Source: Craterostigma plantagineum | Lineage: Eukaryota > Streptophyta > Magnoliopsida > Lamiales > Linderniaceae | Assembly (NCBI GenBank): GCA_027422505.1 | Contig: JAPQWV010000017.1 | Span: 15,997,501-16,061,500, forward strand | Length of the DNA stretch: 64,000 nt | Reading direction: 5' to 3' | In this document: positions 20,631 through 30,945 of the stretch, piece by piece | How positions within the stretch are numbered: the stretch's first letter is position 1 | How the letters are laid out: every line of letters starts with the position of its first letter | Made by a program: the position numbers and the translations under genes | Notes under the pieces: generated by a model | Database searches by the model: none | Seen by the model: the letters and a program-made list of their open reading frames with translations, nothing else | What the model was told of the DNA's origin: nothing

Positions 20631-21978
20631 GGAGAAACGATCAGTAATAGAGAGCACAAATGTCACCTTTGATGAAAACGAAGGCGACCTCATGGCTTCT
20701 GCTCACATCAGTCCAGAACCAGGTCTTCTACAGTCGTTGACTAAGGGTCAACTTGCAACGGCGGGAACCTCCTCATCTGAGGGAAATTCTGGTGACCTGG
20801 ATCTCGATCTGCTGTTCGAGTACTTCTATCCACTCCCCAAGACTCCCGTCGCCACCACTCAAACTACCGCTGCACCCATCCCACCTACATCACCAGCTAT
20901 CGGCAATGATGTCGTCCCGCCAAACTTGGATGATCTCAATCTCAACGAAGACGACATCTTACCCAACCATGGGAACATTGCTGATGCTGATGCTGAACCT
21001 TCTCAATCTACTACAATTGAGATCTCTTCTTCGGACACCGGACCCCAATCTAATGAACCTCCAATCGATACAAATGCAGCTAGCTCCTCACAGACCAATG
21101 TACCACTTTGGGCTCGCTCTCATCCTACGGATCAGATTATTGGGGAACCCACATCCGATGTTTCGACGCGTTCAGCTACAATGAATGAAAGTATGTTCGC
21201 TTGCTATCTCAGTCAAGCCGAACCATCACGAGTAGCTGAAACTCTCAACGATCCTGATTGGCTGATTGCAATGCAGGAGGAAATAAATCAGTTTGAACGT
21301 TTACAAGTTTGGGAACTCGTACCACGCCCTCACAACAGATCCATTATCGGCACGAAGTGGATCTTCAAGAACAAAAAGGATGAAGACGGTGTTGTCATTC
21401 GCAATAAAGCAATGGCTAAGGGATACAACCAACAAGAAGGCATCGACTACGATGAAACTTTTGCCCCTGTTGCCAGGATCGAAGCAATTCGAATTTTTCT
21501 TGCCTTTGCTGCTCACAAGAACTTTAAAGTCTACCAAATGGACGTGAAGACTGCATTTCTGAATGGATTTCTCAAAGAAGAAGTGTATGTTGATCAACCT
21601 GAAGGATTCTTGAGCGAAGAGTTTCCTCATCACGTATATAGACTCTACAAGGCCCTCTACGGACTAAAACAGGCTCCCCGAGCTTGGTATGACGTCCTTT
21701 CGGACTTCCTTGTTCAGTCTGGATTCAAGAAAGGATCTCTGGATACAACTCTCTTCACCAAGCGGAGTGGGCCGGACATCATGATTGTACAGATTTATGT
21801 TGATGACATCATTTTTGGATCGACTAAACCACAACTGTGTGAAGACTTCGCAGAATTGATGAAAGAAAAATTCGAAATGAGTATGATGGGCGAGCTGAAT
21901 TTCTTTCTTGGTCTTCAAGTAAAGCAACTCCCCGACGGAATCTTCATCAACCAGTCCAAACCGTCTATCGCGGGATAA
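20575..21978 (+). pseudogene. Z reverse transcriptase
   Basis: 467-codon frame. The first part is a variable acidic linker rich in P/T/S. RT begins at [20 protein letters not shown] and includes [68 protein letters not shown] and the catalytic [11 protein letters not shown] (YVDD at 21796-21807). The [18 protein letters not shown] block is typical of the SIRE lineage. The frame then meets a deletion of about 40-50 codons before RNase H, giving stops at 21976-21981. Confidence 0.92.
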
Positions 21979-22705
21979 TAGGCTCTCTTCTGTACCTCAC
22001 CGCTAGTCGACCTGATATCGTTCTCTCGACAGGAATCTGCGCTCGTTTTCAGGCTACACCGAAGGAATCACATTTCACTGCTGCCAAAAGGATTCTCTGC
22101 TATCTCAAAGGAACACCCAATCTGGGTTAGTGGTACCCCACTCGATCGGACTTCAAGCTGGTTCGATTCTCTGACTCGGATTACGCAGGATGCAAGATGG
22201 ATCGAAAAAGCACCTCTGGAGCTGCACAGTTCTTGGGCGGTAAACTCGTGAATTGGTCTTCTCGAAAACAAAACTGTGTCTCAACTTCGTCGACGGAGGC
22301 AGAATAGTCGCCGCCGCTGGTTGTTGCTCACAGCTTTTGTGGATGAGAACACAACTACGAGATTTTAATTTTCATATTGATAAAATTCCCATTTATTGTG
22401 ACTCAAAGAGTGCGATTGCGATGACGAGTAATCCGGTACATCACTCAAGAACGAAACACATAGATATTCGTCACCACTTCATCAAAGAACATGTCGAACA
22501 AGGGACGATTGAATTGCACTACGTTACTACCGAAGATCAACTAGCCGACATTTTCACAAAACCGTTGGGATGTCAAACGATTCCAACACCTTGTGACTAT
22601 GCTGGGCATGTTGAATCTTCAGTTGTGATCAATCGACCCTACATGAACTTTGATAAAATGTACATATGTCTTCTCACTTTACTCCATTTTCTATGTGTCT
22701 TCTGA
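21965..22705 (+). pseudogene. Z RNase H
   Basis: RNase H continues in a shifted frame from about 21965: [18 protein letters not shown], a DSDYAGCKMDRKSTSGA block, and STSSTEAE, with stops at about 22126 (GLW-type tryptophan to TAG) and 22306. Another frame (22253-22705) carries the end: [50 protein letters not shown], and a [11 protein letters not shown] end. The domain is recognisable but broken in at least three places. Confidence 0.88.
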
Positions 22706-22711
22706 ATTATG

Positions 22712-22800
22712 TCTTTTGAGGGGGAGTTTTCGATTAAGGGGGAGCTTCTGATTTTTCCATTACTTAAAAAGGGAGTTTCCGATTAAGGGGGAGTTTCTGA
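22712..22800 (+). repeat. Z polypurine-tract-like array after pol
   Basis: Three blocks of the type GAGGGGGAGTTTT or AAGGGGGAG, alternating with CTGATTTT words, repeated at about 25-60 bp spacing. In ordinary copia elements a PPT sits just before the 3' LTR; here it is about 5.8 kb upstream of it. Similar repeated purine blocks follow RNase H in D and E. Confidence 0.75.
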
Positions 22801-22829
22801 TTTTGCCTATTTAAAAAAAAAATTCCTTT

Positions 22830-24787
22830 GATATCTGTCTGTGTTTTGTCAACCCTTGTTAGTGAACTAAAACCATGCTAATAATGCTTACTTACCTATG
22901 TAATAACCTAGAAGCTATAAAAACAAATTTTTTGAGTTTTGGTGGGTCGAAGCAAAACTAGTAATAACTCATTCGTATCGCATCCAAAAATGGATCCTTT
23001 GAATTTTGGGATGAAATTTTAAATTTTTGGTCAAAACGGAGTCAAAATCGGACCAATTGAACACCAATTGAACCCAATTTTGACCAAGCCCGCGAAATTC
23101 GGCCCAGGACCCAATTTTGACCAAGCCCGCGAATTTCAGCCCATTAACTCAAAATCTCGCATGAACAGTCACAAAACCCCAAAACACTTAACTTTTCACA
23201 ATCTTACAAATACCCGAGAAAAATTCAAAAATTTCGCACCTCCTCTTCGAAATTTCTCAAACCCTCGCAATCGTCATCTTCCTCAAACCCGTCTTCAAAC
23301 TCCGTTTTTCTGCATTCTCGTTCGATTTACTCCGTTCTTTTGCCACGACTGATAAAATTTAGGTTTTAAATTATTTTTTCCCGGCTTTAATTAGGACGCA
23401 TGATTAGGTTTTCCATGTTTTAAATATATATTGCCCGTCAAATTTCGAGTCGATTGGGTCCAGTTTATTGCATTTTGGTTAAGATTTGAGTGGGTCTAAA
23501 GGCAAAAATCACAGCGTCGCTTTGAACGTATACGCACAGTGTTCTTCACCGAGAAACTTTTCAGAAAAATTACTTAAACGATAGATTTTTCGCTGCTACA
23601 GTGAGTAAAGTTCCGCGAAAATTTTATCTGAGAAACTTCTTGTGTTAAAAAATTTTCGTTGTTACAGTGTGTGAAGTCCCGCGAAAGTTTTCATTCGAGA
23701 ATTTTCTAATGATAACTTTGGCTGCTACAGTGAGTCATGCCCCGCGAAACTTTCACACACCTCACGTAATATTACATTTTTCGCATCTTCACTCTTTCGC
23801 AACTACAATAACCAAAATTTTCTGAATCTGCAAACTTAAGTTCTTTCTCGGACCCATACAAATCAATTCTTTCGCGGATCACTAAACTTTCTCAATCTGC
23901 AAAAATTTTATCCGAGAAATCACTTTTCACTTGTGAAAACTAAGAAATTTCAACCCGAGAAAAGTCATCACTTAAGCAGATGTTTCTTCAAAGCTTCATC
24001 ACTCCGCGAAACTTTCATTTCACCTGAGAAAAATTCAAAACTTGCGAAAGTTTGCTAACTTGAAGAAAAGTTTCATTACATGCGAAAATTCTTGGCTAAC
24101 TTGAATGCGAAAATTTCCCACTACATGCGAAACTTTACCCTGCGCAAAATTTCCTTAACGTGCGAAAATTTTCATCGCGTGCGAAAATTCTTGGCTAACT
24201 TGCGAAAATTTCCCACTACATGCGAAACTTTACCCTGCGCGAAATTTCGTTAACGTGCGAAAATTTTCATTGCATGCGAAAATCCTTGGCTAACTTGAAT
24301 GCGAAAGTTTCTCACTACATGCGAAAATTTAGTTTGAATGCGAGATCTCTTTAAAGTGCGAAAGTTAACACTATATGCGAAAATTCATGGATAGACTGAA
24401 TGAGAAACTTCATTAACATGCGAAAATTTTCCTTATATGCAAAAATTCATGGAGAGACTGAATGCGAAACTTCTTCAACGTGCGAAAATTAACACTACAT
24501 GCGAAAATTTCACTCTACCTGCGAAAATTTCTCTCGACTTGTCTATGTGTGATAATTAGCGAAATTTCCTTACATGCAAAAATTCTTGGATACCATGAAT
24601 GCGAAAATTTTTGATAACTCGTGAAATTCCATATTTTGCGAAAAATTTTCCACTTGCGATATTCTACACCAAATGCGAAATTTTTTTCACATCACACGAA
24701 TACTTTCATGAATGCGAAAATTTTTGATAACTCACTTATATCCTTGTTCTCACTACTAATCATGTTATAATACTGTCAAACACAGAT
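22830..24787 (+). other. Z linker between pol and ORF3, leader-like
   Basis: About 2 kb without a supported gene. From about 23550 it is packed with GCGAAAATTT, CGCGAAACTTT and CCGAGAAA words. Two blocks (23473-23492 and 23538-23546) match the 5' leader of Z in order and spacing. Just before ORF3 the sequence reads AACACAGATATGACC, a possible splice acceptor. Confidence 0.7.
24081..24370 (+). repeat. Approximately 97-bp tandem repeat in Z linker
   Basis: A unit starting TGCGAAAATTCTTGGCTAAC recurs at 24081, 24180 and 24275 (periods 99 and 95), with further diverged units at about 24377 and 24437. Each unit contains four to five GCGAAA words. It is a short local tandem array, not a CRISPR. 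Confidence 0.75.
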
Positions 24788-25930
24788 ATGACCAACAAAA
24801 ATCAAGATACAATTGAAGCACTTGAGGCGGCAGCACTCCAAAGGGACATCGCTCGCATAGAACTCAATACGCTAACCTATGTCCCACCGATCGAGCAGGT
24901 CTTCCCAACAAGTCAATGGGCTGCCCTGATACCAAACAACCACATGGTGGACTTAGACAACTTTCGGTGCGATGCTCCCATTATCATAGAGATCCTCAAA
25001 GGGCATCCCCTCCGACATGCCCTCTCTCATGGCCAGCCAGAAGCTCAAGTCTACCTGCAACAGTTCTGGCACACCTTGCAGGTAGCTGGACCACACCACC
25101 TGGCTAAAACAATGTCCGCAGAAATCGATCAGGAAACAGTGGTCCTCACTCGCAAGATTGTCCATGAAGTACTTCAACTCCCTGTCTACTCACCATACGA
25201 CCCACTACCAACTCATGAACAACTCATCGAGGACATCAATAGATTAGGCTTTCAACCTGAAAACAAGAAGAAGAAAGGCCCACTCGTCCTCAGTGAAGTC
25301 ACTACACGGAACCTTCCTCAACCATGGCTAACACTATATCTCCTACTGAACAAGTGCATGTCGGGGAAGCATGCCGGCCAGGATCGTGGAAACCACCAAA
25401 TCCTCACCATCCTAACCGGCATCGCCCACAACCGCAAGTACAACTACGCCGAGATCATCTAGATGGATCTCGTCTCCATGGTCCAACGTCGCGACCGGGA
25501 AATCGCCAAGGGAGTCACAAACCGCTTCGTACCCTACATGCGGTGGCTCCCAATGCTCATCAAACACTTCCGCATTTTCTCCACAAGCATCCGCATCCGC
25601 CCGGCGAGCGAGCACTTCATCATCCCCACTGTCAAAAAGTTCGCCAAGAAAAACACTCCGGCGAAAGATCGACACGCCACGATAATCCCGGACGACGTTC
25701 TCGCCTATGCAGACCCGAAAAATCCACACGTCCGAGAATATCGTGCTTCCACAGCCTCTTTCCGCGAAAGCCCACGTCCATTATCCATTGTCCCTACGGA
25801 GCAGATCAACCCCTCTGCCCCTAACCCCGGGACTAGCCAAAACCCCACCCACACTACAAAAAGTCATCGAGTCGCGCCGCATCCTCTTCCACACGCGTAC
25901 CGAAAAAATGATCGCGTGAGGATGACGTAA
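24788..25930 (+). pseudogene. Z ORF3, N-terminal domain
   Basis: ATG at 24788. The frame runs 225 codons to a TAG at 25460-25462 (in AEII-stop, where B has a tryptophan in the aligned position), then continues in the same frame to 25930. Blocks shared with B: LDNFRCDAPIIIEILKGHPL, VYLQQFWHTLQ, YDPLPT, LLNKCMSGKHAGQDRGN, IAHNRKYNYAEII, then VPYMRWLPMLI. No signal peptide, membrane segment or catalytic motif is recognised. It lies 3' of pol like envelope-like ORFs of some SIRE elements, but nothing I see shows an envelope. Confidence 0.7.
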
Positions 25931-26021
25931 GCCGCCCCACGGAGCGTCGATCGAAACAAAAACACGATCGACCTCCTCAGTCACATACAAGCCGAGCCCA
26001 ACCCGTAGGTACAGGAGGTGA

Positions 26022-27701
26022 TGTGTTCACCTCCCGAGTAGAAGACGTGGCATCTGGCTCAACCACGCAAACGACCCCACCAATCCACTTATCTTCCTCT
26101 CTACAGGAAGATATTTCATCCCACGAGGAGCCACGTATACCATCGACATCCCACTTGGAGATAGTCGATGTTGAAACAAGAGTCCTTCGCCTCAGACTGC
26201 ATCCTCTTCAATCACATCGAGTCTAGTGCCCTCACTCCCCATAATTTCATACGTTACTAGGACACATACACCTTTTACAGCACCACAGAGTCTTCGTGAT
26301 TCTGTCAGAACGCTCGGTGATGTCTCTGTGACTGAGAGCGGAAGACCTAACACGGCCAACATAACAACAACCGTGAGCCTAGGACATCAACCGATCGAGT
26401 CTGTCTCATCGATGATGCAACGGGAAGTCTTAGTGACGCCGTCTTTTCCCATCCTGTGCAAACGGGCGGCCGATCGGCTATCTTCTCCGATTCGGTGACA
26501 GTTGGAGTTCTTCGTGATTCCAACTTGTTAAACTTACCCCAGTTCGTCACCGAGACCGCATTAGAGACTCGTCTTCAAGAGTTTGCAAAGACTCTTGAGA
26601 CGTCCATCCTCGACAAAGTCTATGCGCGTCTTGATGCGTCCACCATCGACAAAGGCAAAGGTGTGGCCCCGGAGACGCCACCACCAACGCTAAATGTGGA
26701 CGCAGAAGCTGTTCTCTCCTCCATTTCCGCAAAGGAGCTCTTCTACATCCTACGAGCAAGATTCGAGTCAATGGCGGAACTCGACGAGGAGGAACAGCAA
26801 ATGAAGAAAATAATGACTCAACCGATGACTTAACGATCAAGACGATGATCAAGATCGCCGCGAGGGGGAGAATAGGCAGCAAGCCTCACAAACTCAAGGA
26901 CAGATACAATCGACGCCGTCCTCCTCCTCTGCACCTGAAACGACGCCCGCAACAGAAACCTCACACCCCACTAACCAAAAAGCCCACCCTATTAACCCCG
27001 AGTCACTAGCCAAATCACCCTCACCACCACCTACTACCGTCTCCGAACCTCTAACTGTCACATTGGCATTAGAGACCACCACCACACCGTCTCCACCCAC
27101 CATCTCAGAACCTCTAACTGTCACATCGACGTTAGAGGCCACCACCACATCTCCACGACGCGACACCCAAATCATCCTCACCAAAACCATCACCACAACC
27201 GAGCCACCAGAATCTCCACCACAACCATCCCCACAATCCACAAACTCCTCCGACACAACACCCTCGCCACCACACAGCCATACCCCTCTCAATACCGACT
27301 CCAGCGTGGCTTTCGAGGACGTCTACTGCGCACAGAACGAGAACGAGGCCTACATCTTCAACGATGAATGGCTCTACGCACCCGCCGATGCAGTGGCAGC
27401 CAGGAAGTTGGTGGAAAATGCTCGACGTCTGCTAAAGGAAGCTTCGCTTACGCTGATCAACACTGCAGACAACGAGAACGGAGAGGAGTACGACGCTGAA
27501 CCCGCCGAGCTCGAGAACATCCTACAATTTCAAGCGCAGCACGCTGAGGCGTCTGCTGCTCAACCGGATGTGCCCACGGCGAATATACCAGAAGCACCGT
27601 GGGAAAACAAACAAATCACCGCGCCATTTCAAGAAGAGATCAGGAAGAGGATCTGGCGGTGCAAGGAGCAGATCATAACGGCCTTCGATGATACGAGCTG
27701 A
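26022..27701 (+). pseudogene. Z ORF3, variable middle region
   Basis: Several open pieces in different frames (26023-26226, 26226-26498, 26456-26833, 27063-27701) point to one long, repeatedly frameshifted coding region. The central piece has helical charged segments (PQFVTETALETRLQEFAKTL, then KELFYILRARFESMAELDEE). The next is extremely rich in T/P/S and then acidic, with EEIRKRIWRCKEQIITAFDD near its end, matching EEVHQRIWRSPNKIKKLNEF of B. Probably a linker between two conserved domains. Function unknown. Confidence 0.6.
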
Positions 27702-27811
27702 TGAACATCCAAAACTGGAGCGAAGAAAAGAAGAAGCACTATCGATGAAGCCTTCTCTTCCACAAGTGCACAAAGAGGACGCTGTCCGATGAAGAAAACA
27801 TCGCTCTGGAA

Positions 27812-28468
27812 ATGAATCCGGCCCCCATCTGCAAAGTCACTGACCTCCGCCAAGAGTCGAAAGGACGTGTTCACTATCCAGTGTTCACGGTAATGAGGCA
27901 GGATGAGAGCTACAGTGAAGTCAGTGAGGCGGACTTCAAGTTTCTGCGCCTGGGAGACCTGTACAGCATGCCGGAATCCATGAAGCAGTTCAGACTCGTC
28001 CTCAGAAGTTCTGGACATCTCGTACGGGCTGAACCGGTCACCATGGGCTACGTAGCTCTCAAGCGCCACGTGCTCCGACAGGTCAGATTCTTCGCCACCC
28101 ACGATCTGCAGATGGCGGTGGAGCACAACCTGAAGAAGGTAAACCTAACTCGCCCATCTTTCAAGAACGCGGACGACTATCGAGAAGGTGATGTGATCGA
28201 CGGAGATGATTCGGCGGTCGCCTACTCGAACTACAAGGGAAAGATGAGGCTGCTGCGCTGCTCCGAAGTGGCAAAGTTCTCAGATGGAACGCTCACTATC
28301 ATCCAAGACAAACTCATGAGGATTTGCCGCATCCTTTCGAAAGAACATCCAAACTGCCGATCCAAGTTCACGAAGTTCATCGACGCTATAGCTGATCGAA
28401 TGGTCCTTCGAAGGAATCTCCGCGCCTTCGAGTTCAAGCTAGGACTTCGCGAAACACTCACTCGCTAA
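27812..28468 (+). pseudogene. Z ORF3, C-terminal domain
   Basis: 218-codon frame ending 58 bp before the 3' LTR. It holds RVHYPVFTVMRQDESYSEVS, a FKFLRLGDLYSM block, THDLQMAVEHNLKKVNLTRP, a YSNYKGKMRLLR block, and EVAKFSDGTLTIIQDKLMRI, then a basic tail. B has matching blocks (HDLQMALESNMK and ELHKFCDGMLKVIRKNI). From memory, similar segments occur in retroelement-derived predictions in Asteraceae; unverified. The frame is open and may approximate the real C-terminus. Confidence 0.7.
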
Positions 28469-28515
28469 TCCACCATCACAACGCCCAATTTCCAAGACTC
28501 CCAACAATTGACACA

Positions 28516-28526
28516 AAGGGGGAGAT
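28516..28526 (+). promoter_or_regulatory. Z polypurine tract
   Basis: AAAGGGGGAGA immediately before the 3' LTR start (28527), the expected primer site for plus-strand DNA synthesis. Confidence 0.85.
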
Positions 28527-28823
28527 TGTTAGGATATTTATAGATTGTGTCAATAGTTTAAGTCTTGGGTTTAATATTGTAATTATCCTTTTAGCTTGGG
28601 CTTAGGACTAGAATGTAATTAGTTAATTTTTAGTGCTTGGGCCTTAATATACCTAGGGTTAATGTGGTATATAAGGTTTTACCCTCACTATTTTTAAAAT
28701 AATCAAAGATCAAAAGGCTTATCCAATTTTTCACACAATACACACACTTGAAGGTGAGAATTTCTCCCTTTTCATTCCATCAAAGCCTCTTTGATTCCTT
28801 GTTTGGTGCAATCGGGACCAACA
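28527..28823 (+). repeat. Z 3' LTR (297 bp)
   Basis: Starts TGTTAGGATATT and ends CGGGACCAACA. TATA box at 28668-28674. Differs from the 5' LTR at seven bases and one indel by direct comparison. Confidence 0.95.
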
Positions 28824-28828
28824 AAAAC

Positions 28829-28921
28829 GAAAAGTCCTTGTTTGCGCTTGATGAATGATAAGATAAACCTAATTAGATCTTTATTTTCTGCAACTCTACA
28901 TTTATTTCTATTTACTGCGAT
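28829..28921 (+). other. Y leader, second part
   Basis: 93 bp between the Z target duplication and the Y gag ATG. Its CCTTGTTTGCGCTTGATGAA block matches the A leader in inverted orientation at about 35216-35236, confirming that Z sits inside the Y leader. Confidence 0.8.
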
Positions 28922-29735
28922 GACGAACATAATTACTATGCTGCTTGAGAGAAACTGTTTGGTGGGACCAAACTACGTGGACTGGCTCCGTAACCTGAGG
29001 ATAGTCCTAGGTATGGAGTCGCTGACTTATATCTTCGATTCCCTCGTACCGCAAGTCCCAGGGACTGATGCGAGTGACGACGACCGGGCTGGGTATGCTA
29101 ATGGCAGATAGACGAGCCAAAGGTCAAGGGCTATATACTTCTTTCCATGAGCAATGAGTTGCAGCGCACTCACTCGGAAATGGAAGTGGGCGCCATTTTG
29201 CTTCATTTGAAGGAGCTTTTTGGCGAACAGTCCAGGAGTGCTCGCTATTCCCCGACGGAGCAACTATTTCATTACAAAATGGCTGAGGGTAGTGACGTCG
29301 GAGCGCATGTGCTCAAGATGATCGATTGGATCGAAAGACTCGAGGCACTGGACTTTATCATGGATAACAAACTCCAGAATGATCTTACAGTCGCTCCCAC
29401 ATTCCTTCAATTCGTTCATCGTGAACTTTAATCTGAACAAGGCCGAGATGACATTGACTGGGTTAATGAACCAGTTGTCGGCAGCGTAGACTCAGATGAA
29501 GAAGGTGCAAGGAAAGGAAGTTGTTTTTATCGCGAAAGCTAAGACTCGAGGGTCGAGTACAAAGAAAAAGTCGGACAAGCCCACTAAGCCCAAAGGACGA
29601 ATTTCGAAAGGCAAGGCCAAGAAGAACGTGTTCAAAGGCGCCAAGCCGACGGACTAGTGTCTTCACTGCAATGAGCTTGGCCATTGGAAGCGCGATTGCC
29701 CGAAGCTAGCCGCCTCAGGGTCTAGAACGAAGTAG
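28922..29735 (+). pseudogene. gag: Y gag
   Basis: ATG at 28922. The N-terminus carries CLVGPNYVDWLRNLRIVLGM. The frame stops at 29109; family-like sequence continues in other frames (MSNELQRTHSEMEVGAILLH, then MAEGSDVGAHVLKMIDWIER). A lysine-rich tail ends in the CCHC knuckle CLHCNELGHWKRDC (29658-29699), preceded by a TAG. Gag of this TNT1-94-type family packages the element RNA. At least two frameshifts and two stops. Confidence 0.85.
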
Positions 29736-30943
29736 GAAGCTAGCAGGATCGAGAGATCATGATCAACGTAGCAAGCGGATATAGTATACGGTTATGAGTT
29801 CTATCCAATATTTATTTTGGAAATAATTGCGTCGGAAGTGCAAGTTTACTAAATGGGTTGTATTACCTAAATATCGAAGATAAAATAAAAACTGTGAATA
29901 AAGTCACCAACAAACGAAAATTGGAGTCGAACTCAAGACTGCTGTGGCATCTTCGACTCGGTCACGCTGGAGAACAGAAGATTCTTGAGTTGGAGAAAAC
30001 CGGCGTTATAAAGCCTCTTGGGTCTGATCCCTATCCAACTTGTGAATCTTGTATCCTTGGAAAGATGACCAAGTCGGCCTTCACAGGGACTTTCACGAGA
30101 GCCACAGAACTTCTCGGTTTGATCCACACGGATGTTTGCTGACCGTTCGGGGTAGCGGCTCGCGGTAACTTCCATTATTTCCTTACCTTCACTGATGATC
30201 ACTCTCGCTTTAGCAAGGTGTATCTCATGAAGAATAAGTCTGATACTTTTGAATGGTTCAAAGAGTACAAGGCTTTGGTGGAAAATCAGACTAAAAAGAG
30301 CATTAAAGTCGTTCAATCTGATCGAGGCGGCGAGTACATGAGCCTCGAGTTTGACGAGTTCTTGAAAGAGAACGGGATAATTTCACAGATGACACCGACC
30401 GAAAAACCGTAGTTGAACGGTGTGTCTGAATGCAGAAATCGAACTCTGTTGCATAAGGTCCGATCTATGCTAAGCTATACAGACCTGCCCATATCGTTGT
30501 GTGGTCATGCCCTGTTGACAACGGCACACATTCTGAATAGATGTCCTACAAATTCTGTCAATCATATTCCGTATAAGATATGGACAGGACAGAAACCGAG
30601 CTTGAATCACATTAGAATTTGGGGTTGCCCCGCGTTTGTGAAAAAGCTCAAGACAGATAAACTGGAATCGAAGGCTGTGAAAGGAAATTTTGTTGGGTAT
30701 CCTGAGGATTCCATGGGATACCAGTTTTACTTCCACGACGATCAGAGAATCGTTGTAGCCCTTCAGGCTCACTTTCTCGAAGAAGATTTCGTTCGAGAAG
30801 GTGGAGCGGGTCGCGAAGTAACTCTTGGAGAGTATTCAGAAGCGCTTTCACAAGCTCTAGTGTCAGATGACACCGTAGAGCAGTCCGAGACGCAACCTGA
30901 CTTGCGCAAGTTGGGTAGAGTATCTCGCCAGCCTCAGAGATAG
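29736..30943 (+). pseudogene. Y pre-integrase and integrase, protease deleted
   Basis: Sequence after the zinc knuckle jumps straight to a segment matching A downstream of its protease box, so the DSGA motif is missing. From 29858 one frame runs to 30943 with only two stops (TGA at about 30140, TAG at 30410-30412). It holds LLWHLRLGHAGEQKILELEK, CESCILGKMTKSAFTG, FTDDHSRFSKVYLMKN (D), VVQSDRGGEYMSLEFDE (D) and GVSECRNRTLLHKVRSM (E). PYKIWTGQKPSLNHIRIWGC follows. The catalytic triad is intact. Confidence 0.9.
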
Positions 30944-30945
30944 GG

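Larger units (their letters stand above)
15039..28823 (+). mobile_element. Z: 13.8-kb SIRE-like copia element with third ORF
   Basis: Both LTRs are present (15039-15336 and 28527-28823), with a tRNA-Met PBS, leader, gag, coiled-coil region, protease, integrase, RT, RNase H, a PPT-like array, a 2-kb linker, ORF3 and a PPT. Flanks are GAAAC (15034-15038) and AAAAC (28824-28828), a target duplication with one change. Z splits the Y leader. The LTRs differ by 7 substitutions and 1 indel by my count, so Z is fairly young, yet its coding regions carry many disruptions. Its length is unusual for copia and is due to the linker and ORF3. Confidence 0.9.

Noticed and set aside
23600..24780. Possible CRISPR-like array (short repeats with spacers)
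   Set aside because: The repeated words are only 8-12 bases, spacing is irregular, the host is a plant, and the region is a retroelement linker with a 97-bp tandem unit.
25412..25729. Long minus-strand frames antisense to Z ORF3 (also 26547-26882, 26894-27292, 27629-28126)
   Set aside because: Shadows of a codon-rich + strand coding region; the + strand frames show conservation with B, the antisense frames do not.
24788..28468. Calling Z ORF3 an envelope gene
   Set aside because: Position after pol fits, but there is no signal peptide, transmembrane segment, furin-like site or fusion-peptide-like stretch.
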